64,000 nt of DNA from Alcanivoracaceae bacterium (GCA_029212745.1 JARGOL010000002.1:191-64190), one strand, 5' to 3'. Counted from the first letter of the stretch, positions 45,721-55,802 are shown. Notes: a model not told the origin generated them from the letters alone. Numbers and translations are program-made.

Positions 45721-45969
45721 ATGTCCCGCGTGATGTACTTCCTATGGGTTTTGCTGGCACTGGTGGTGTTCATCGCCATGATGCTGTTTGTGCTGGCCAA
45801 TGATGAGCCACAGCGGCTCGACCTGCTGGTGCCCGGCTGGGCCATAACATTGCCTGGCGGCGTGCTGGCGCTGGCCTGCTTCGCCGTGGGTGCCGGGCTG
45901 GGCCTGTTGGTGGGTATGGGCGTATCACTGGTACGTCGCACTGCGCGCCCGGGAGATCAGGGTGAATAG
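45721..45969 (+). CDS. lapA: LapA domain membrane protein (LPS assembly protein A)
   Basis: 82 residues with two membrane helices (about 5-25 and 42-68) separated by NDEPQRLDLLVPGW, the LapA/DUF1049 pattern. In E. coli LapA and LapB (YciS/YciM) work together at the inner membrane in control of LPS synthesis through LpxC turnover. Overlaps lapB by 8 bp. Confidence 0.9.
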   Translation: MSRVMYFLWVLLALVVFIAMMLFVLANDEPQRLDLLVPGWAITLPGGVLALACFAVGAGLGLLVGMGVSLVRRTARPGDQGE

Positions 45970-47134
45970 TCCCTGGTGGCTGCTGGTGCTGTTTGCGGCG
46001 GTGGCCTGTGGCTACCTGCTGGGCCGCCTTGACGGGCGCAAGCGCCAGTCGCGCAAACTGGATGGCCTGTCTCAGCAGTACCTGCAGGGCCTGAACTTCC
46101 TCCTCAACGAACAGCCCGACAAGGCGGTGGAAGTGCTGGTGACCAGCCTGGATGTCACCGAGCAGACCCTTGATACACACCTCTCGCTGGCACGCCTTTT
46201 CCGCAAGCGCGGTGAGTTCGATCGCGCCACCCGAATTCACTCCATGCTCCTGGAAAGCGGCAAGTTGCCCGCCCCGCGTCGCGATGATGTCGAACTGGAG
46301 CTGGCACGGGACTACTCGGCCGGCGGTCTGCTGGACCGGGCGGAAATGATACTCCAGCAGATGCTGGAACGCGGCAGCCGGCACACCGATGCGGTGCGCC
46401 GTGCCCTGATGGCCATATTCGAGCAGGAAAGCGACTGGCACAACGCGCTCAGCATTGGAGACAGCCTGCTCAAGAATGATGACAGCATTGCCCCGATCCT
46501 GGCGCACTATTGCTGTGAGCTGGCCCAGCGCATGCAGAAGGCAGCGGAGCGCAACGCGGCGCGCCGGACCCTGCGCCGGGCGCTGGCCTACGACAAGAAC
46601 TGTGTGCGGGCCTCCATCATGCTGGGTGGTCTCGAGCTCGCGGACGCTAATCACGAGGCGGCGGTAAAGGCGTGGCGGCGTGTGCGCTACCAGAACCCGG
46701 ATTTCTTCGGATTGGTGCTGGATGACCTGGAATCGGCCTATGAGGCCCAGGGCAAGGGTGAGGCGTTTACCCGCTATCTGGCCAAGGTATGTGTGGAGCA
46801 GCCGTCCACGCCTGTGATACTGAAACTGGCCGCGCGCCTGCGTGAGCGTTACGGCGACAAGGCTGCGTCACTGTTCATCGCTGACTACATGAAGTCGCAC
46901 CCCACGGTCCGTGGTCTTTCCCAGATCATCGACATGAACCTTGAGCGTGCCGATGGCAGTGCCCGCGAGCACCTGGGCATTCTCAAATCGCTGACCACGC
47001 GCCTGCTGTCGGAGCAGGCCACTTTCCAGTGCGACCAATGCGGGTTTGAGGCCCACCGGATGCACTGGCAGTGCCCGACCTGCAAGAAATGGGGCAGTTT
47101 ACGCCCGCTGCTGGACCAGGAAGTATCTGCATGA
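45962..47134 (+). CDS. lapB: LPS assembly protein LapB (YciM)
   Basis: 390 residues from GTG 45962. One N-terminal membrane helix (about 4-22) is followed by a long helical TPR array and a C-terminal rubredoxin-like knuckle with two CxxC pairs (CDQC...CPTC), all hallmarks of LapB. It recruits LpxC to FtsH and is regulated by YejM/PbgA, keeping LPS and phospholipid synthesis balanced. An LPS control gene beside a surface-polysaccharide locus is a sensible neighbourhood. ATGA overlap with pyrF. Confidence 0.95.
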   Translation: MNSPWWLLVLFAAVACGYLLGRLDGRKRQSRKLDGLSQQYLQGLNFLLNEQPDKAVEVLVTSLDVTEQTLDTHLSLARLFRKRGEFDRATRIHSMLLESGKLPAPRRDDVELELARDYSAGGLLDRAEMILQQMLERGSRHTDAVRRALMAIFEQESDWHNALSIGDSLLKNDDSIAPILAHYCCELAQRMQKAAERNAARRTLRRALAYDKNCVRASIMLGGLELADANHEAAVKAWRRVRYQNPDFFGLVLDDLESAYEAQGKGEAFTRYLAKVCVEQPSTPVILKLAARLRERYGDKAASLFIADYMKSHPTVRGLSQIIDMNLERADGSAREHLGILKSLTTRLLSEQATFQCDQCGFEAHRMHWQCPTCKKWGSLRPLLDQEVSA

Positions 47135-47832
47135 GCAAATCGCCGCTGATTGTGGCCCTCGACTATGACAACCCGGATGACGCGCTGGCCATGGCCGGCA
47201 ACCTGGATCCCCAACTGATCCGGGTGAAAGTTGGCAAGGAGCTGTTTACCCGCACCGGGCCCGTGCTGGTGGAACGACTGGTGGCACAGGGCTTCGATGT
47301 GTTCCTCGACCTGAAATTCCATGACATCCCCAACACCGTGGCGGGTGCGGTACGCGCCGCGTCGGCGCTGGGCGTGTGGATGGTGAACGTGCATGCCAGC
47401 GGTGGCCGCCGCATGATGGAAGCTGCCCGAGACGCACTGGCTGGCCTGGATGATGACCAGCGACCGCTTTTGACGGCGGTGACGGTGTTGACCAGCATGG
47501 GGCCGGGCGACCTCGCCGAGATCGGGGTGGATGTGGCGCCGATGGCGCAGGTGGCCCGCCTGGCCCGCCTGGCCAGTGAATCAGGGCTCGACGGCGTGGT
47601 CTGCTCCGCGGCAGAGGCGGGCATGCTGCGGGCGGAGCTGGGACCTGACTTCGCCCTGGTGACCCCGGGTATCCGGCCCGCCGGCGCTGATGCCGGTGAC
47701 CAGACCCGCGTGCTGACACCGTCGCAGGCGGTGCGTAACGGGGTGGATTACATCGTTGTCGGCCGCCCGGTGACTCGCGCCGGGGACCCAGCGGCCGCAG
47801 CGCAGTCCATCCTGGACGAGCTGTCTGCGTGA
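47131..47832 (+). CDS. pyrF: Orotidine 5'-phosphate decarboxylase
   Basis: 233 residues from ATG 47131. Catalytic [11 protein letters not shown] (Asp-Lys-Asp relay), IVALDYDN near the start and the phosphate-binding [17 protein letters not shown] and YIVVGRPVT at the end. It decarboxylates OMP to UMP. Last gene of the housekeeping block on this strand. Confidence 0.97.
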   Translation: MSKSPLIVALDYDNPDDALAMAGNLDPQLIRVKVGKELFTRTGPVLVERLVAQGFDVFLDLKFHDIPNTVAGAVRAASALGVWMVNVHASGGRRMMEAARDALAGLDDDQRPLLTAVTVLTSMGPGDLAEIGVDVAPMAQVARLARLASESGLDGVVCSAAEAGMLRAELGPDFALVTPGIRPAGADAGDQTRVLTPSQAVRNGVDYIVVGRPVTRAGDPAAAAQSILDELSA

Positions 47833-47939
47833 TGGCCTGCCTGGGCGGCGGTCTTTCTCGTCGATAGACAGCAGTCGACTGCCTACGTAACCCGGTGACG
47901 CCGCCTGACAGAAGCCAGTCGGCTCCTGATCTACGGTGA

Positions 47940-47961
47940 CCCTCCCACAGAAAAAGGAGGG
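47940..47961 (+). promoter_or_regulatory. Hairpin that can sequester the comEA Shine-Dalgarno
   Basis: CCCTCC (47940-47945) pairs perfectly with GGAGGG (47956-47961), which is the strong SD of comEA, leaving a 10-nt A-rich loop. If formed it would block ribosome binding. The rest of the 135-bp gap after pyrF has two similar halves (CAGTCGACT.. and CAGTCGGCT.. each followed by GGTGAC) that might supply an alternative fold. Pairing is seen directly; regulation is inference. Confidence 0.5.
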
Positions 47962-47967
47962 AATCTG

Positions 47968-48261
47968 ATGAAATCCATTATCAAGACGCTTGTGTCCCTG
48001 TGCCTGGTGATCGGGGTTGCCGCGGGCAATGCCGCCTGGGCGGCTGATACGCTTGATGCCGCGCCACGGGTGAATATCAACGAGGCCAGTGCCGAGGAGC
48101 TGGCGGAGGCGCTCAACGGCGTTGGCATTACCCGGGCGCAGGCCATTGTCCGGTCGCGGGACAACGACGGGCCGTTCAGTTCCGCAGAGGGCCTTTCCCG
48201 GGTCAAGGGTGTCGGCGACGCCACCGTGGAGAAGAACCGCGAGCGTATCGAGTTGAAATGA
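47968..48261 (+). CDS. comEA: ComEA-family helix-hairpin-helix exported DNA-binding protein
   Basis: 97 residues with a signal peptide (about 1-25, ending AAWAAD) and two helix-hairpin-helix motifs (VNINEASAEELAEALNGVGITRAQAIV and FSSAEGLSRVKGVGDATVEKN). Such single-domain periplasmic proteins bind incoming DNA in natural transformation. Stand-alone homologues are common in gammaproteobacteria, and their competence role is not always shown. The ATG is preceded by AAAGGAGGG. Confidence 0.88.
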   Translation: MKSIIKTLVSLCLVIGVAAGNAAWAADTLDAAPRVNINEASAEELAEALNGVGITRAQAIVRSRDNDGPFSSAEGLSRVKGVGDATVEKNRERIELK

Positions 48262-48267
48262 ACCTGC

Positions 48268-48289
48268 GGGCGGCACGCCTGTGCCGCCC
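48268..48289 (+). terminator. Perfect GC hairpin after comEA, no T-run
   Basis: A 9-bp perfect stem (GGGCGGCAC with GTGCCGCCC) and a 4-nt loop directly after the comEA stop. It lacks a U-tract, so it is at best a weak intrinsic terminator. Between here and 48440 there is a possible -10 (TAGAAT, 48327-48332) for the polysaccharide operon; no JUMPstart/ops element (GGCGGTAG) was found. Confidence 0.5.
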
Positions 48290-48440
48290 AATACGCCCCG
48301 GTTACCAACCGCCCACCATCGCCTGTTAGAATACCCGGCTTGAATGCTCCGACGGATGGCATGCGGCCGATGTGTGCCGGCTGCTCGCTGCTCGGGGGGA
48401 TATGCAGCGTCTGCTGCCTGGCTGGTTTACGGGCTCACAT

Positions 48441-49463
48441 ATGAAATACCTTGTTACCGGAAGCGCCGGTTTTATCGGCTTCCACGTTTGCCGCATGTTG
48501 CTTGACCGCGGCCATCATGTGGTCGGGTTCGATTGCGTCAATGACTACTATGACCCGGCGCTTAAAGAGGCCCGGCTGGCGGAACTGGAGCGCTGCGCGG
48601 CCAACGCTTCCGGCAGTTATGCCTTCTACCGGGAAAACCTGGCGGACAAGGCGGCGGTGGACCGTTGCTTTGCCGAGCACGCGTTCGATCGCGTCATCAA
48701 TCTGGCGGCGCAGGCCGGTGTGCGTTACTCGCTGGAAAACCCGCAGGCCTATGTGGAAAGCAATATCACCGGGTTCACCAACCTGATTGAGGCCAGCCGC
48801 CACCAGCAGGTGGGACATTTCGTGTATGCCAGCACCAGCAGTGTCTATGGCGCCAATACCCGCATGCCGTTCTCTGAGCACCAGGGTGTTGATCACCCGC
48901 TGCAGTTCTACGCCGCCACCAAACGGGCCAACGAACTCATGGCGCATGCCTACAGCCATCTGTTCCGGCTGCCCACCACCGGTCTTCGTTTTTTCACTGT
49001 CTACGGACCCTGGGGACGGCCAGACATGGCACTGTTCCTGTTTACCCGGAACATTCTCGCCGGCGAGCCAATCAAGGTGTTCAACCACGGGAACCATACC
49101 CGGGATTTCACGTTCGTACTGGATATTGCGGAGGGCGTCATACGCGCTGCGGAGACCGTTGCCGAGCCGGATCCGGCCTGGGATAGCGATAACCCTGATC
49201 CGGCCACCAGTAATGCCCCATTCAGGGTTTTCAACATTGGCAACAATTCACCGGTGAAGCTTACCGAGTATATTGCGGCCATTGAAAAGGTCACAGGAAA
49301 GGAAGCAATCAGGGAGATGCTGCCGTTGCAGCCTGGTGACGTTCCCGACACCTATGCCGATGTCAGCGAGCTGGTGTCGGCCACGGGCTACAAGCCTGCC
49401 ACGTCCGTGGAAGATGGCGTGGCGGCGTTCGTCAATTGGTACCGCGATTACTATAACGTTTGA
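48441..49463 (+). CDS. UDP-glucuronate 4-epimerase-like NAD-dependent epimerase
   Basis: 340 residues from ATG 48441 ([20 protein letters not shown]). Catalytic residues of the extended SDR family are Ser132/134 in STSSVYG, Tyr157 and Lys161 in QFYAATK. The stretch [23 protein letters not shown] is typical of UDP-glucuronate 4-epimerases (UDP-GlcA to UDP-GalA). The next gene makes UDP-GlcA, which supports this substrate. First gene of the polysaccharide locus. Confidence 0.9.
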   Translation: MKYLVTGSAGFIGFHVCRMLLDRGHHVVGFDCVNDYYDPALKEARLAELERCAANASGSYAFYRENLADKAAVDRCFAEHAFDRVINLAAQAGVRYSLENPQAYVESNITGFTNLIEASRHQQVGHFVYASTSSVYGANTRMPFSEHQGVDHPLQFYAATKRANELMAHAYSHLFRLPTTGLRFFTVYGPWGRPDMALFLFTRNILAGEPIKVFNHGNHTRDFTFVLDIAEGVIRAAETVAEPDPAWDSDNPDPATSNAPFRVFNIGNNSPVKLTEYIAAIEKVTGKEAIREMLPLQPGDVPDTYADVSELVSATGYKPATSVEDGVAAFVNWYRDYYNV

Positions 49464-49502
49464 TCGGGCCCGTGAAGGCCTGCTAGCAAGAAGGGGAATG
49501 GC

Positions 49503-50861
49503 TTGAGGATTTCGGTTTTTGGCACCGGTTATGTCGGCCTCGTGACAGGTGCCTGCCTGTCTGATGTGGGGCACCATGTCACCTGCGTGGACGTGGATAC
49601 GGCAAAGGTGGACGGCCTGAAAAACGGGATCATTCCCATTTACGAGCCCGGGCTTGAAGAAATCGTCCTGCGCAACCAGCGTGAGGGCCGTTTGCAGTTC
49701 ACGGTGGATGCCGTTGATGCGGTAACAAGCGCAGACGTCATCTTTATCGCCGTGGGAACACCATCCGGAGAAGACGGGTCTGCTGACCTGCGCTATGTGC
49801 TGGCGGTGGCGTCCTCGGTGGGCGAGGCCATGAACAGCTACAAGCTCGTGGTGGACAAGTCCACAGTCCCCGTGGGGACGGCCGACAAGGTTCGCCAGAC
49901 GATCAGTGATGTGCTGGCTTCACGTAATGAAAAGATTGATTTCGACGTCTGCTCAAATCCTGAATTTCTCAAGGAAGGCGCCGCCATTGAGGATTTTGTC
50001 CGGCCCGCGCGTATTGTCGTTGGCAGTGAGCCGGGCCGCGATCGCGTTGAACCGCTGATGCGCGAAGTGTACGGACCATTCTGCCGTAACCATGACAAGA
50101 TGATTTTCATGTCCACTCGCTCAGCGGAGCTTACCAAGTATGCAGCCAATGCAATGCTTGCCACCAAGATCAGTTTCATGAATGAAATGGCAAACATCGC
50201 CGAGCGTGTTGGTGCGGACATTGAGCACGTGCGCCTGGGTATCGGTTCCGACCCGCGGATCGGTTATCACTTCATCTATCCGGGTTGTGGCTACGGTGGG
50301 TCCTGCTTTCCAAAGGACGTCCGGGCGCTGACGTCTACTGCGTCGGAGTTGGGTTACCGGGCGCCGATACTGACCGCCGTCCAGGCCGTCAATGAGGCGC
50401 AGAAAGAAGTGCTGTTCAGAAAGCTCGAGAACGCCTTTGACGGCGATCTGGCCGGGCGGAAGATCGCTGTCTGGGGGCTGGCATTCAAGCCGAACACGGA
50501 TGACATGAGAGAGGCGCCCAGTCGGGTGCTGCTCGACGCCCTCTGGAATGCAGGGGCAACAGCCATTGTGTATGACCCGGTGGCGAGTGCTGAATGCCAG
50601 CGAATATTTGGCGACAGGGATGACCTCATCTACGCCAATGACCGAATGGCTGCGGTTGAAGGTGCAGATGCACTGGTTATCTGCACCGAGTGGAAAGAGT
50701 TTCGCGTGGTTGATCTGGATGCGTTGAAGAATGCACTGAAAACGCCGGTACTGGTTGATGGCAGAAACCTTTACGACCCGGAGGCCATGCGTCAGACAGG
50801 TTTGCTGTATTTCGCCATCGGTCGGGGAGATTCGCTGGCGAATCCCGGAGGTGGGGCATGA
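49503..50861 (+). CDS. ugd: UDP-glucose 6-dehydrogenase
   Basis: 452 residues from TTG 49503, 7 bp after AAGGGG. NAD motif [25 protein letters not shown], catalytic Glu in [11 protein letters not shown], Lys and Asn in TKYAANAML, and Cys268 in [11 protein letters not shown] are all in place, so it should be active. It converts UDP-glucose to UDP-glucuronate in two NAD-dependent oxidations. GalU, which supplies UDP-glucose, overlaps its stop (ATGA). A degenerate paralogue lies two genes further. Confidence 0.95.
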   Translation: MRISVFGTGYVGLVTGACLSDVGHHVTCVDVDTAKVDGLKNGIIPIYEPGLEEIVLRNQREGRLQFTVDAVDAVTSADVIFIAVGTPSGEDGSADLRYVLAVASSVGEAMNSYKLVVDKSTVPVGTADKVRQTISDVLASRNEKIDFDVCSNPEFLKEGAAIEDFVRPARIVVGSEPGRDRVEPLMREVYGPFCRNHDKMIFMSTRSAELTKYAANAMLATKISFMNEMANIAERVGADIEHVRLGIGSDPRIGYHFIYPGCGYGGSCFPKDVRALTSTASELGYRAPILTAVQAVNEAQKEVLFRKLENAFDGDLAGRKIAVWGLAFKPNTDDMREAPSRVLLDALWNAGATAIVYDPVASAECQRIFGDRDDLIYANDRMAAVEGADALVICTEWKEFRVVDLDALKNALKTPVLVDGRNLYDPEAMRQTGLLYFAIGRGDSLANPGGGA

Positions 50862-51775
50862 GTCTCGCAGCATCTGCTGGTGTGGAAATTGCTGTCATCC
50901 CGGTGGCCGGGCTTGGTACGCGGATGTTGCCGGCGAGCAAGGCCATTCCCAAGGAAATGCTGCCGATCATGGACAAGCCGATGATCCAGATGGTGGCGGA
51001 AGAGGCCGTGCGCGCAGGTATTCGCCACATCATCTTTGTCACCCACATGGCCAAGACGGCCATTGAGAATCACTTTGACCGAAACCCGGAGCTGGAGGAC
51101 GTGCTCGCCGAGAAGGGCAAGCAGGCGCTGCTCCAGTCGGTGAAGGATGTCCTGCCCGCCGGCGTGACTTTTTCCGCGGTTCGCCAGGGCGCCGCATTGG
51201 GCCTCGGACATGCCATCGCCTGTGCCCGTGCATTGGTGGATGGCCGTTCCTTCGCGGTGCTGCTGCCGGATGTACTGATCGACTGCAGCGGCGAGGACGA
51301 AGATCTTGGCCGGATGATTCGTCGCCACCTTGAAACGGGTGCCGGCCAGATCATGGTGACGCCGGTTCCCCGCGAACGGGTGCAGGACTATGGCACGGTC
51401 GCACTTTCCCGTGAGGAAGAGGGTGATGAGGATGATGGGGCGCTCATTACCGGTATTGTCGAGAAGGCGCCCGCCGCCGAGGCACCGTCCAACCTGGCGG
51501 TGGTTGGACGCTATGTTTTTTCGGCGCAGATTTTCCCGGCGCTGGAGGCCCTTGAGCCCGGCGTGGGAGGGGAGATGCAGCTCACTGATGCCATCGCCCG
51601 GCAATTGCAGGACGAACCCCTGCATGCCTACCTGATGCAGGGTCAGACATTTGACTGTGGCAGCAAGCTGGGCTGGCTGGAGGCCAACCTGCATTTTGGT
51701 CTCAAGCATCCGGAATGCGGAAAGGGTTTGCATGCGCTGATGGCACGTCTTTGCGGAGAAAACGATGCATCTTGA
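50858..51775 (+). CDS. galU: UTP-glucose-1-phosphate uridylyltransferase
   Basis: 305 residues. Nucleotide-binding [46 protein letters not shown] and the C-terminal [13 protein letters not shown] are classic GalU. It makes UDP-glucose from glucose-1-phosphate. It overlaps both neighbours, so ugd, galU, the Ugd-like gene and pgi form one tightly coupled operon segment. Confidence 0.97.
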   Translation: MSLAASAGVEIAVIPVAGLGTRMLPASKAIPKEMLPIMDKPMIQMVAEEAVRAGIRHIIFVTHMAKTAIENHFDRNPELEDVLAEKGKQALLQSVKDVLPAGVTFSAVRQGAALGLGHAIACARALVDGRSFAVLLPDVLIDCSGEDEDLGRMIRRHLETGAGQIMVTPVPRERVQDYGTVALSREEEGDEDDGALITGIVEKAPAAEAPSNLAVVGRYVFSAQIFPALEALEPGVGGEMQLTDAIARQLQDEPLHAYLMQGQTFDCGSKLGWLEANLHFGLKHPECGKGLHALMARLCGENDAS

Positions 51776-53048
51776 TGTGGTCGGCGACACGGTTTGTGCC
51801 TTTGTTACGGCCTCGGAAATGGCGCGCACGGGCAATCAGGTCACCCATCACGTGACGCCAGGGGCAGCATCCGCGGTGGTTTCGGGTGGCACCCTTCCAT
51901 ACGCCGAGCCGGGTCTGCAGGAGCAGATCGATTGTCAGCGTGCCGAAGGCCGGCTGACACTGCGGTCGTTTGATCCCACCAGCAACATGCATGGTGTCAT
52001 TTTCTTTTCGCTGCAGCCGGACCAGCGTGATCATGCGGTGCAGCTCGTGGACCGGATGACATGTGATGCCGACACGGCTCCGTTGCTGGTCAACCAGAGC
52101 GCCTTTGCGGTAGGTACCTGCGAAATGCTCCAGTCCCGCCTGAGGGCGCGGTTCCCGGATGCGGTTGTGATTGCGCTTCCTGATGTGCTGCAAGAAGGCG
52201 TTGCGCTGGCTCATTTCCAGCGCCCGGGCCATATCCTGCTCGGCTGCGACAGCGAACCGGCAGAGCTCGTGATGCGAAATCTCCTGCGGCCGTTCAACCG
52301 GCGGCGCGATGTCATCCAGGTGATGTCTTCCCGGGAAGCCGAGTTCAGCAAGCTTGCCATCAGCGGAATGCTGGCGACACGATTGAGTTTCATGAACGAC
52401 ATGGCCGGGCTGGCAGAGCAGGTTAACGTGGATATCGAGCAGGTACGCCGGGGTCTGGCAGCCGACCCGCGCATTGGTGATGCCTACCTGTATCCCGGCT
52501 GTGGTTTTGGCGGCCCGGGCTTCAGTCGTGATGTGATGAGCCTGGCCGACACGCTCAAGGGCAGTGACCTTGGTGCTGAGTTGCTGGAGCGCGTGCTGGA
52601 AATCAATGAACGCCAGAAAGAGGTGCTTTTTCGAAAATTCTGGCGCCATTTCCAGTCTGACATTGCCGGGCGTTGCGTGGCCCTGTGGGGCGTGAGCTTC
52701 AAGCCGGGTACCAACCGGATACAGAATGCCCCGGCTCTGGCGCTGATTGAGGCGCTGCGAGCACAGGATGTCCGGGTACAGGTGCATGACCCCATGGCCC
52801 TTGATGAGTTGCGCGCCTGGCTGGGTGACGACTCGCATAATGTGGCGTTCTGCGATACGCCCGAACAGGCCTGTTCCGGCGCCGATGCCCTTATGCTGGT
52901 GACCGAGTGGAAGCAGTACTGGAGTCCTGACTGGGAGCACATCAGGCAGGTCATGAAAACACCGCTGGTGCTGGATGGCCGCAACGTGTACGACCCGGCA
53001 TTCCTGCGCAGCAAAGGCTTCCTGTACCAGGGGGTAGGGCGGATATGA
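51765..53048 (+). CDS. Degenerate UDP-glucose dehydrogenase paralogue, probable pseudoenzyme
   Basis: 427 residues, colinear with UDP-glucose/GDP-mannose dehydrogenases over the whole length, but with key residues lost. The NAD motif GTGYVGL is GDTVCAF. The catalytic [11 protein letters not shown] is CGFGGPGFSRD (248-256): the nucleophilic Cys is Gly252, and Lys to Arg255. PEFLKEG is PDVLQEG, and the Asn of KYAANAM is Ser200; Lys196 survives. The frame is intact and overlaps galU (11 bp) and pgi (4 bp), so the gene is maintained and translated. Oligomer partner or regulator of Ugd is a guess. I recall similar proteins in this ugd-galU-X-pgi order in related marine bacteria. Confidence 0.85.
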   Translation: MHLDVVGDTVCAFVTASEMARTGNQVTHHVTPGAASAVVSGGTLPYAEPGLQEQIDCQRAEGRLTLRSFDPTSNMHGVIFFSLQPDQRDHAVQLVDRMTCDADTAPLLVNQSAFAVGTCEMLQSRLRARFPDAVVIALPDVLQEGVALAHFQRPGHILLGCDSEPAELVMRNLLRPFNRRRDVIQVMSSREAEFSKLAISGMLATRLSFMNDMAGLAEQVNVDIEQVRRGLAADPRIGDAYLYPGCGFGGPGFSRDVMSLADTLKGSDLGAELLERVLEINERQKEVLFRKFWRHFQSDIAGRCVALWGVSFKPGTNRIQNAPALALIEALRAQDVRVQVHDPMALDELRAWLGDDSHNVAFCDTPEQACSGADALMLVTEWKQYWSPDWEHIRQVMKTPLVLDGRNVYDPAFLRSKGFLYQGVGRI

Positions 53049-54661
53049 GTGAGCTTCCGGACACAGTCTGCCCTTCCTCTACCCGCAGTTGGCAGCGCCT
53101 TGGGGACCTGGGACGTGACTTTTCCGGTATCACGATACGGGACTTGTTTGGCCGCACGGCAGACCGCTTCTCTCGCTTCAGTCTTGATGTTGATGGGCTT
53201 TTGCTGGACTACAGCAAACAACGTCTTGATACCGATGTTTTCCAGCAGTTGCTGGAACTGGCGTCGGAGTGTCAGTTCCAGGACTGGCGAACGGCACTGT
53301 TTTCAGAAGCCCATGTCAATGCGTCGGAGCAGCGCGCTGCCGGCCATTGGCGCCTGCGGGACCCACAGGGTCATCCGCAAGTGGCACACCAGTTACAACG
53401 GCTGGAAATTCTTGCGGACAGGGTTCATCAGGGTCACTGGCGTGGCGTTTACGGTGATGTAGTCACTGATGTGGTGAATATAGGCGTGGGGGGGTCGGAG
53501 CTGGGACCCCTGATGGCGTCTCTGGCGCTTCAGGACGAAAGCATACAGGCGCGGGTCCGCCCTCGTGTGCATTTTGTTTCCGGCATGGATGGCAGCCAGC
53601 TGGGCCAGCTGCTGGAGACGCTCAATCCGCGCCAGACCCTGTTTCTGGTGTCCTCGAAGTCTTTCAGTACGGTTGATACTCTCTCAAATGCGGCAACCGC
53701 GCGGGACTGGCTGTCCCGTCACCTTGGCGAGGGTGATGCGCTGTTACGTTGTCATTTTGTCGGCGTCTCTGCCCATCCTGAAAAAATGACAGCATGGGGA
53801 ATTCCTGTAGAGAACCAGCTCACCCTCTGGGACTGGGTTGGCGGGCGTTTCTCTCTCTGGTCCAGCATCGGTTTGCCTGTGGCCCTTGCTGCCGGCTTTC
53901 CCGCCTTCATGGCCATGCTTGATGGTGCGCGTGAGATGGATAGCCATTTCCGTCATGCGGACCCTGCGCAAAACCTGCCTCTCGTGCTGGCCCTGATTGA
54001 TATTTGGAACGTGAACTTCCTCGATATCAGGGCGCGAGCTGTGCTGCCCTATGATGGGCGCCTGAAAGGATTGCCCGTATACCTGGAACAGCTCGAAATG
54101 GAGTCCAACGGCAAGTCAGTCGATCGCCAGGGTAATGCCGTTAGCTACCATACCTGCCCTGTCATATGGGGTGAGGTTGGCCCCAATGCCCAGCACGCGT
54201 TTTACCAGCTGCTGCACCAGGGTACCCAGCCAGTGGCCTGTGAGTTTGTCGCGGTTGCCAGCAGACAGCACCGCCAGGACCTGGGGGCTTCCCGGGATTC
54301 ACTGGCCGCACAGCACCGCCTGTCCCTGGCAAACTGCCTGGCACAGAGCAGGTTATTGGCGTTCGGCGATAGCGGTGAGGGAGAGCTCGAAAAGCACCAG
54401 CGCTACCGGGGTAACCAGCCCTGTTCCACCATCATGATGGATGACCTTTCGCCAACCAATCTTGGTCGCCTGATCGCGGCTTACGAGCACAAGGTGTTTG
54501 CGGCTGCGGTCATCTGGGGTATCAACCCCTTTGACCAGTGGGGGGTGGAACTGGGCAAGGTCATGTCCGGGGCGCTTCTGCCTGTTATCGAAGGCGAGGA
54601 GTCACCGGCAGAGGGGCTGGACTCGTCCACCGAAGGGCTTCTTGGTCGAGTCCGGCGCTGA
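53045..54661 (+). CDS. pgi: Glucose-6-phosphate isomerase
   Basis: 538 residues. VNIGVGGSELGPLM, the VSSKSFSTVDT phosphate loop, QLEMESNGKSV (catalytic Glu), GEVGPNAQHAFYQLLHQGT (His) and the C-terminal WGINPFDQWGVELGK (Lys) are present. Some positions are unusual (GEVGPN for GEPGTN, SELGP for SDLGP), but active-site residues are kept. It interconverts glucose-6- and fructose-6-phosphate, feeding GalU through glucose-1-phosphate. ATGA overlap with the Ugd-like gene. Confidence 0.94.
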   Translation: MSELPDTVCPSSTRSWQRLGDLGRDFSGITIRDLFGRTADRFSRFSLDVDGLLLDYSKQRLDTDVFQQLLELASECQFQDWRTALFSEAHVNASEQRAAGHWRLRDPQGHPQVAHQLQRLEILADRVHQGHWRGVYGDVVTDVVNIGVGGSELGPLMASLALQDESIQARVRPRVHFVSGMDGSQLGQLLETLNPRQTLFLVSSKSFSTVDTLSNAATARDWLSRHLGEGDALLRCHFVGVSAHPEKMTAWGIPVENQLTLWDWVGGRFSLWSSIGLPVALAAGFPAFMAMLDGAREMDSHFRHADPAQNLPLVLALIDIWNVNFLDIRARAVLPYDGRLKGLPVYLEQLEMESNGKSVDRQGNAVSYHTCPVIWGEVGPNAQHAFYQLLHQGTQPVACEFVAVASRQHRQDLGASRDSLAAQHRLSLANCLAQSRLLAFGDSGEGELEKHQRYRGNQPCSTIMMDDLSPTNLGRLIAAYEHKVFAAAVIWGINPFDQWGVELGKVMSGALLPVIEGEESPAEGLDSSTEGLLGRVRR

Positions 54662-54791
54662 CCGGCAACGGTTCGCTGCAGCTCCCTCGTCAGCCTGTGG
54701 TCTGGTGTTCGGGTTCTGGGCCCGTGTTATCATGGCGCCCTTTCCGCGGTGACCGGGGCTTCACCGCCCATGCTGTTTTCAGGAGAAGCTT

Positions 54792-55802
54792 GTGGCAAAA
54801 CTGCTGGTGACGGGTGGCCGTAATTCACCCAATGCAGCAAACATGGAATACGGGACTCGCTCGGAAGCCGGTATTCTATTGCGTGTCGATACCGAGACCG
54901 GTGACGTGGAGAAGCTGCTCGAGCACGTTACAGACCCCGATCTGCTGGCCAGACACACCCCCAAGCCTGGCACGACGTTCAAGTGCGGTGAACTTCATGG
55001 TGATCGCCTGTACCTGACCACAGAGTATGAGGTGCTCGTGGTCGAGGTGGGTACCTGGCGCATTCTCAAGAACATAACGCTGCCGGTATTCAATGATGTC
55101 CATTCCGTTACCCGTTATGGCGAAGACCTGCTGGTCACATCTACCGGCCTGGATGCTGTTTTCCTGATTGACCATGATGGCAACATCCTGCGTGAGTGGA
55201 GCACCCTTGATGATGGTGATATCTGGGACCGCTTTGACAAGGAGGTGGACTATCGCAAGGTATTGTCGACCAAGCCTCATGCGGTCCATCCCAACTTCTG
55301 TACCGTGGTCGGTGAGGATATATGGGTGACCCGGTTTGAGAAGCTCGATGCAATGTGCCTGACAGATGGCACAAGGAAGCGCATCAGCTTCGAGGCTGGC
55401 AAGCCCCATGATGGCCATCTCATTGGCGGACTGGTGTATTACACCACCGTCACCGGGCATATCTACGTGGCTGATCCTTCCACCCAGGAAATCGTTCGCC
55501 ATATCGACTTTAACGAGTACAAGAAGGGCATACGTCCACTCGGCTGGGCACGCGGCATGTGTATCAGCAACGGGAAGATCAATATCGCATTCTCCCGTCT
55601 GCGGCCGACTCGGTATACAGATAATCTTACCTGGGTGAAGGACATTCGCCGGCATCTTTCCCTGACGGCAAGTCACCCCACCCGAATCCGTATTCATGAT
55701 CTTGAAAGTGCGCAGCTGGAACGGGAGATCAATCTCGAACCTCATGGCATAAACCTGGTTTTTTCCGTGCTGGATGAAGCGGGCGAGCCGGAGAAATCCT
55801 GA
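54792..55802 (+). CDS. Beta-propeller-like protein of unknown function in the polysaccharide locus
   Basis: 336 residues from GTG 54792 (AGGAG about 8 bp upstream). The sequence shows five or six repeats of short beta-strand blocks (LLVTSTGLDAVFLID, IWVTRFEKLDAMCLTD, GLVYYTTVTGHIYVAD), as in a propeller. Conserved-looking His-centred motifs sit between blades: FNDVHSV, KPHAVHPNFC, KPHDGHLIGG, GWARGM. No signal peptide, so cytoplasmic. It recalls DUF4915/TIGR03032-type proteins from polysaccharide loci, but I cannot confirm that. Stop overlaps the start of the next glycosyltransferase (TGATG). Confidence 0.65.
   Translation: MAKLLVTGGRNSPNAANMEYGTRSEAGILLRVDTETGDVEKLLEHVTDPDLLARHTPKPGTTFKCGELHGDRLYLTTEYEVLVVEVGTWRILKNITLPVFNDVHSVTRYGEDLLVTSTGLDAVFLIDHDGNILREWSTLDDGDIWDRFDKEVDYRKVLSTKPHAVHPNFCTVVGEDIWVTRFEKLDAMCLTDGTRKRISFEAGKPHDGHLIGGLVYYTTVTGHIYVADPSTQEIVRHIDFNEYKKGIRPLGWARGMCISNGKINIAFSRLRPTRYTDNLTWVKDIRRHLSLTASHPTRIRIHDLESAQLEREINLEPHGINLVFSVLDEAGEPEKS

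Noticed and set aside
47833-47967. comEA leader as a c-di-GMP (GEMM) riboswitch, as found ahead of competence genes in Vibrio
   Set aside because: The conserved GEMM core elements and tetraloop receptor are not present; only the SD-sequestering hairpin can be supported.
48262-48440. JUMPstart/ops element for RfaH at the start of the polysaccharide locus
   Set aside because: No GGCGGTAG-like core found; the GGGCGGCAC seen there is one arm of a simple hairpin after comEA.
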